A DNA stretch of 7,327 bases, taken from the NCBI GenBank assembly GCA_022563655.1, contig JADFMW010000138.1, positions 1 to 7,327 on the forward strand, given 5' to 3'. The position numbers were made by a program, and so were the translations under genes. Below are positions 5,257-7,327 of the stretch, in pieces. The notes beneath the pieces were generated by a model. That model saw only the letters and a list, made by a program, of their open reading frames with translations, was not told where the DNA came from and made no database searches. Each line of letters opens with the position of its first letter. The stretch's first letter is position 1. Source of the DNA: Pseudomonadota bacterium (GTDB taxonomy: Bacteria > Pseudomonadota > Alphaproteobacteria > JAAXGF01).

Positions 5257-6066
5257 TCAGGGCGTCAGCGTCATCCCTTCGCGCGCGATCACCGTGCCGG
5301 GCCTGAGCGCTTGGGCCTCGGCGGCAATCTTGTCCATCGCCGCGTCGTCGTGGTCCGGGGAGTGGTGAAAGACGACGTAGGTCTTGGCGCCGGCGAGGTC
5401 GCACAGCCGCGCGCCGCAGCGCCAGTCGGCCGCCCCGGGCGCATTCTCGGCCGTGTTGCAGATCGCCAGGTCGGCGTCTTCGAGCAGCGCGAGGGCGGCT
5501 GCTTCGTCGCCCTCGGGGCCGGCGATCAGGTCTGACACGTAGCCGACGCTCTTGCCGTTCCACTCGATCCGGTAGCCGATCACCGGCAGCGAGCGGTTGA
5601 GCGCCGCCGATCGCAGGCGCACGCCGGGGGCCGGCTCGAGCGTCTCGCCGGCGCCGAAGTCGTTGAACTCGAGCCTCGCCCCCATGATGCCGATCGGCAC
5701 GGGGAACACCGGCTCGGCCATCAGCCCGGCCAGGACCTCTTGGACGCCCGGGCGCGTCGACAGGTGGCCGGCCCAGATGCGGAAGGTGTTCTTCGGGTTG
5801 TAGGCGGCGGTGAAGAAAGGAATCCCGCCGATGCGCTCCAAGGTCGTGTGGCTGAAGAAGATATCGGCGGCGACCGGCGACCGCTCGTTGAGCGCCTGCC
5901 CGAGCAGGTGGATGCCGGTGCCGGCGTCGAGAATCAGCGTGTGGCGGCCCAGGCGCACCTCGATGCAGGGCGTGTTGCCGCCATAGCGCGCGGTGCTCGG
6001 GCCGGGGCAGGCAATACCGCCGCGCACCCCCCAGAAGCGCACCTCGAACTTGCCGCTTTCGGCCAA
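5257..6066 (-). CDS. MBL-fold protein with degraded metal site (probable pseudoenzyme)
   Basis: This 269-residue protein has the full framework of cyclic-phosphodiesterase-like metallo-beta-lactamase-fold hydrolases: VRFWGVRGGIACPGP (9-23), RYGGNTPCIEV (27-37), LILDAGTG (44-51), FPVPIGIMGA (121-130), YRIEWNGKSVGYVSD (165-179) and FHHSPDHDD (233-241). The catalytic H-x-H-x-D-H motif is replaced by SHTTLERIGG (72-81): H73 stays, but the second His, the Asp and the last His are Thr, Glu and Arg. The usual NHP ligand is N-R (157-158), and the usual GHS-type position reads RCGARLC (216-222). Hydrolysis is therefore unlikely; a structural or ligand-sensing role is inferred. The start is TTG 6066, since no ATG or GTG lies close upstream in frame and it places VRFWGVRG near the N-terminus as in relatives. 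The GCGAGG before it is unusually close. It lies 109 nt after amrA on the same strand and is probably co-transcribed. Confidence 0.85.
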   Translation of the reverse strand: MAESGKFEVRFWGVRGGIACPGPSTARYGGNTPCIEVRLGRHTLILDAGTGIHLLGQALNERSPVAADIFFSHTTLERIGGIPFFTAAYNPKNTFRIWAGHLSTRPGVQEVLAGLMAEPVFPVPIGIMGARLEFNDFGAGETLEPAPGVRLRSAALNRSLPVIGYRIEWNGKSVGYVSDLIAGPEGDEAAALALLEDADLAICNTAENAPGAADWRCGARLCDLAGAKTYVVFHHSPDHDDAAMDKIAAEAQALRPGTVIAREGMTLTP

Positions 6067-6175
6067 ACCTCGCCCCGGTGCCGTTTCGCTCGATGCCGTG
6101 GCCGCGTAATGTGCCCGACGCGCTGCCCGAGCGAAAGGCCAAAGTGGCGATCGCCGCGTCGCCCGCCACGGCGGA

Positions 6176-6796
6176 TCAGTCCGTGCCGCTCGGCGCCGAG
6201 AGCGACGTTGACGCCGTGGTGAACCGCAGGGCGGTCATCTCGGTCGACCAGTAGTCGGACCGCATGCCCGCCTTGACCTTCAGGTTGGAGAGGAAATCGC
6301 GCGGCTCCGGCAGCGTCTGCCACACGTCGGGCAGAAACACCCCGTGCAGCGAGCCGCATTCGAGGATCACCCCGTCGATCCCCGGCCGCAATCTGGACAG
6401 GAGGTCCGTTTCGCCGGTGAAGCGCAACGGCTCGGGGTCGCTGAGCACCGACACCTTGACGTCGATGTCGTCGACCTCGGCCGAGGTCAGCGCCGCGAAA
6501 CGGGTGTCCTCGAAAGCCGCGGCGAAGGCATTCTCGGCGACATCGGCGACCAGCGGGTTGCACGCCCGCGACTTGCCGATGCAGCCGCGCAGTTTGCCTG
6601 CGACCATTAGGGTGACGAAGCTCGCGTGCTCGGCGCACAGCACCGGCGGATAGCGAGCGAGATCGACGCCGAGCTGAGTGCCGTGGGCGAGGCCGTGGCC
6701 GATCGAATCGAGGGCGACGCGCAACAGTGTGCCGCCGTGGCGCGCGAGCAGCCGATCCGGCGCGCCGGATCTGTCAGGCGAATACCCAGGCACCAT
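6176..6796 (-). CDS. amrA: AMMECR1-domain protein (AmmeMemoRadiSam system protein A)
   Basis: A 206-residue protein of the AMMECR1 family. The hallmark LRGCIG is at residues 69-74, followed by NPLVADVAENAFAAAFEDTRF (positions 80-100), the beta-rich IDVKVSVLSDPEPL (111-124), and the C-terminal signature HGVFLPDVWQTLPEP (151-165) with FLSNLKVKAGM (168-178). The length is normal for the family. The biochemical function is not established. Bacterial genes for AMMECR1, Memo and a radical SAM protein co-occur, which suggests a shared, probably redox or modification, pathway. ATG 6796 gives a short N-terminus before LLRVALDSI, as in relatives. It overlaps the upstream amrB reading frame by 23 nt, consistent with translational coupling. 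The radical SAM partner is not in the window and could lie upstream. Confidence 0.92.
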   Translation of the reverse strand: MVPGYSPDRSGAPDRLLARHGGTLLRVALDSIGHGLAHGTQLGVDLARYPPVLCAEHASFVTLMVAGKLRGCIGKSRACNPLVADVAENAFAAAFEDTRFAALTSAEVDDIDVKVSVLSDPEPLRFTGETDLLSRLRPGIDGVILECGSLHGVFLPDVWQTLPEPRDFLSNLKVKAGMRSDYWSTEMTALRFTTASTSLSAPSGTD

Positions 6797-7327
6797 AGCC
6801 GACCACGTCGCCGCGCGGCCCCGCGGTATCGCCCGAGTTGCGCAGATCGACCGTCGTCGCCTTGAGGCCGTGGGCGCGGGCGACGCGCAACAGCCCCTTG
6901 ATGGGCAGCCGGCCGCACGCCTGATCGGGCCCGATGTCGTCGGGGCGCAGCTCTTCGATCGCGCGCGACGTGGCGGCGTCGAGCCGTCGCGCGGTTTCGT
7001 AATCGTGGTAGTGGCTGAGGTCCGAGCTGATGACGATCGCCGTGTCCGGGCCTCCCCACAGGGCTTCGAGCACCTCGGCCACCTCCTCGGCCGTGGCGTC
7101 GCCCACCACCAGGGGCACGACGCTGAAATCGCCCATCACGCGCTGGAGAAAGGGCAGCTGCACCTCGAGGCTGTGCTCGAGCCGGTGCGCCTCGTCGAGA
7201 ACGACGAGGCGCGGCAAGCCGCGGATGCTTTGCACGGCCTCGACGTCGACAGGCACCGAGCCCATGGGAGTCGCGAACGCGGTCGCGCTGCTCGCCGCGA
7301 TGCCGCGGAAGGGCACTCGATGCGCGG
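6774..7327 (-). CDS. amrB: Memo-family protein (AmmeMemoRadiSam system protein B), 5' end outside the window
   Basis: The C-terminal 183 residues of a Memo homologue are visible. The frame is open to the window edge and starts there with AHRVPFRGIA, which is internal family sequence, so GTG 7316 is not the true start. Family motifs in order are TPMG and PVD, then DEAHRLEHSLEVQLPF (visible residues 44-59), PLVVGD (71-76), SSDLSHYHDY (100-109), ACGRLPIKGLL (136-146) and a final GDVVGYGAWVFA. The His of EHSLE and the Cys of ACGR match the places of metal ligands in Memo proteins. The fold is related to class III ring-opening dioxygenases. About 85-90 N-terminal residues are missing. It overlaps amrA by 23 nt, and the two gene products are known only as a genomic pair with unsettled function. 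Confidence 0.92.
   Translation of the reverse strand, partial: AHRVPFRGIAASSATAFATPMGSVPVDVEAVQSIRGLPRLVVLDEAHRLEHSLEVQLPFLQRVMGDFSVVPLVVGDATAEEVAEVLEALWGGPDTAIVISSDLSHYHDYETARRLDAATSRAIEELRPDDIGPDQACGRLPIKGLLRVARAHGLKATTVDLRNSGDTAGPRGDVVGYGAWVFA

Noticed and set aside
5042..6169. 375-codon minus-strand frame overlapping the MBL gene
   Set aside because: It is an alternate-frame shadow, rich in Arg/Ala/Pro. The MBL motifs are in the other frame.

Overview
The window comes from a GC-rich proteobacterial chromosome. The AmmeMemoRadiSam gene pair and the LPS-type glycosyltransferases would suit an alphaproteobacterium, possibly Rhodospirillales-like. That placement is an inference from gene content and composition; no marker gene is present. 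Two blocks of GC-rich, tightly packed chromosomal genes flank about 3.3 kb of compositionally different accessory DNA.

Left block (1-1900, + strand): the 3' part of a GT4-type glycosyltransferase overlaps (ATGA) a complete GT9 heptosyltransferase-like gene. Together they look like part of an operon for lipopolysaccharide core or other surface glycan synthesis.

Middle (about 1901-5201): an accessory segment with lower GC, and strongly AT-rich from about 4320 to 4920. It holds two unrelated + strand proteins that each carry an R-x4-H motif typical of HEPN-superfamily RNases (2278-2937 and 3574-4137). Between them lie two short minus-strand genes found by reading the reverse strand: an intact 58-residue gene (3399-3575) and an 83-residue gene broken by one in-frame amber codon (3006-3257). 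An AT-rich gene for a probable secreted protein (4408-4896) carries two in-frame stops before a still recognisable C-terminus. Next to it are three degenerate copies of an IS-end-like repeat. A 19-nt direct repeat with one mismatch (1901-1919 and 5183-5201) brackets the segment and may mark its ends. No integrase or transposase gene is visible. The segment looks like a decaying genomic island whose HEPN-like genes remain open.

Right block (5257-7327, minus strand): the order of transcription is amrB/Memo homologue (5' end outside the window), amrA/AMMECR1 homologue (overlapping by 23 nt), then a beta-lactamase-fold protein. The last is clearly related to cyclic-phosphodiesterase-like MBL hydrolases, but it has lost most of the metal-binding motif (H-x-T-x-E-R in place of H-x-H-x-D-H). 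It is probably a pseudoenzyme kept next to the AmmeMemo genes.
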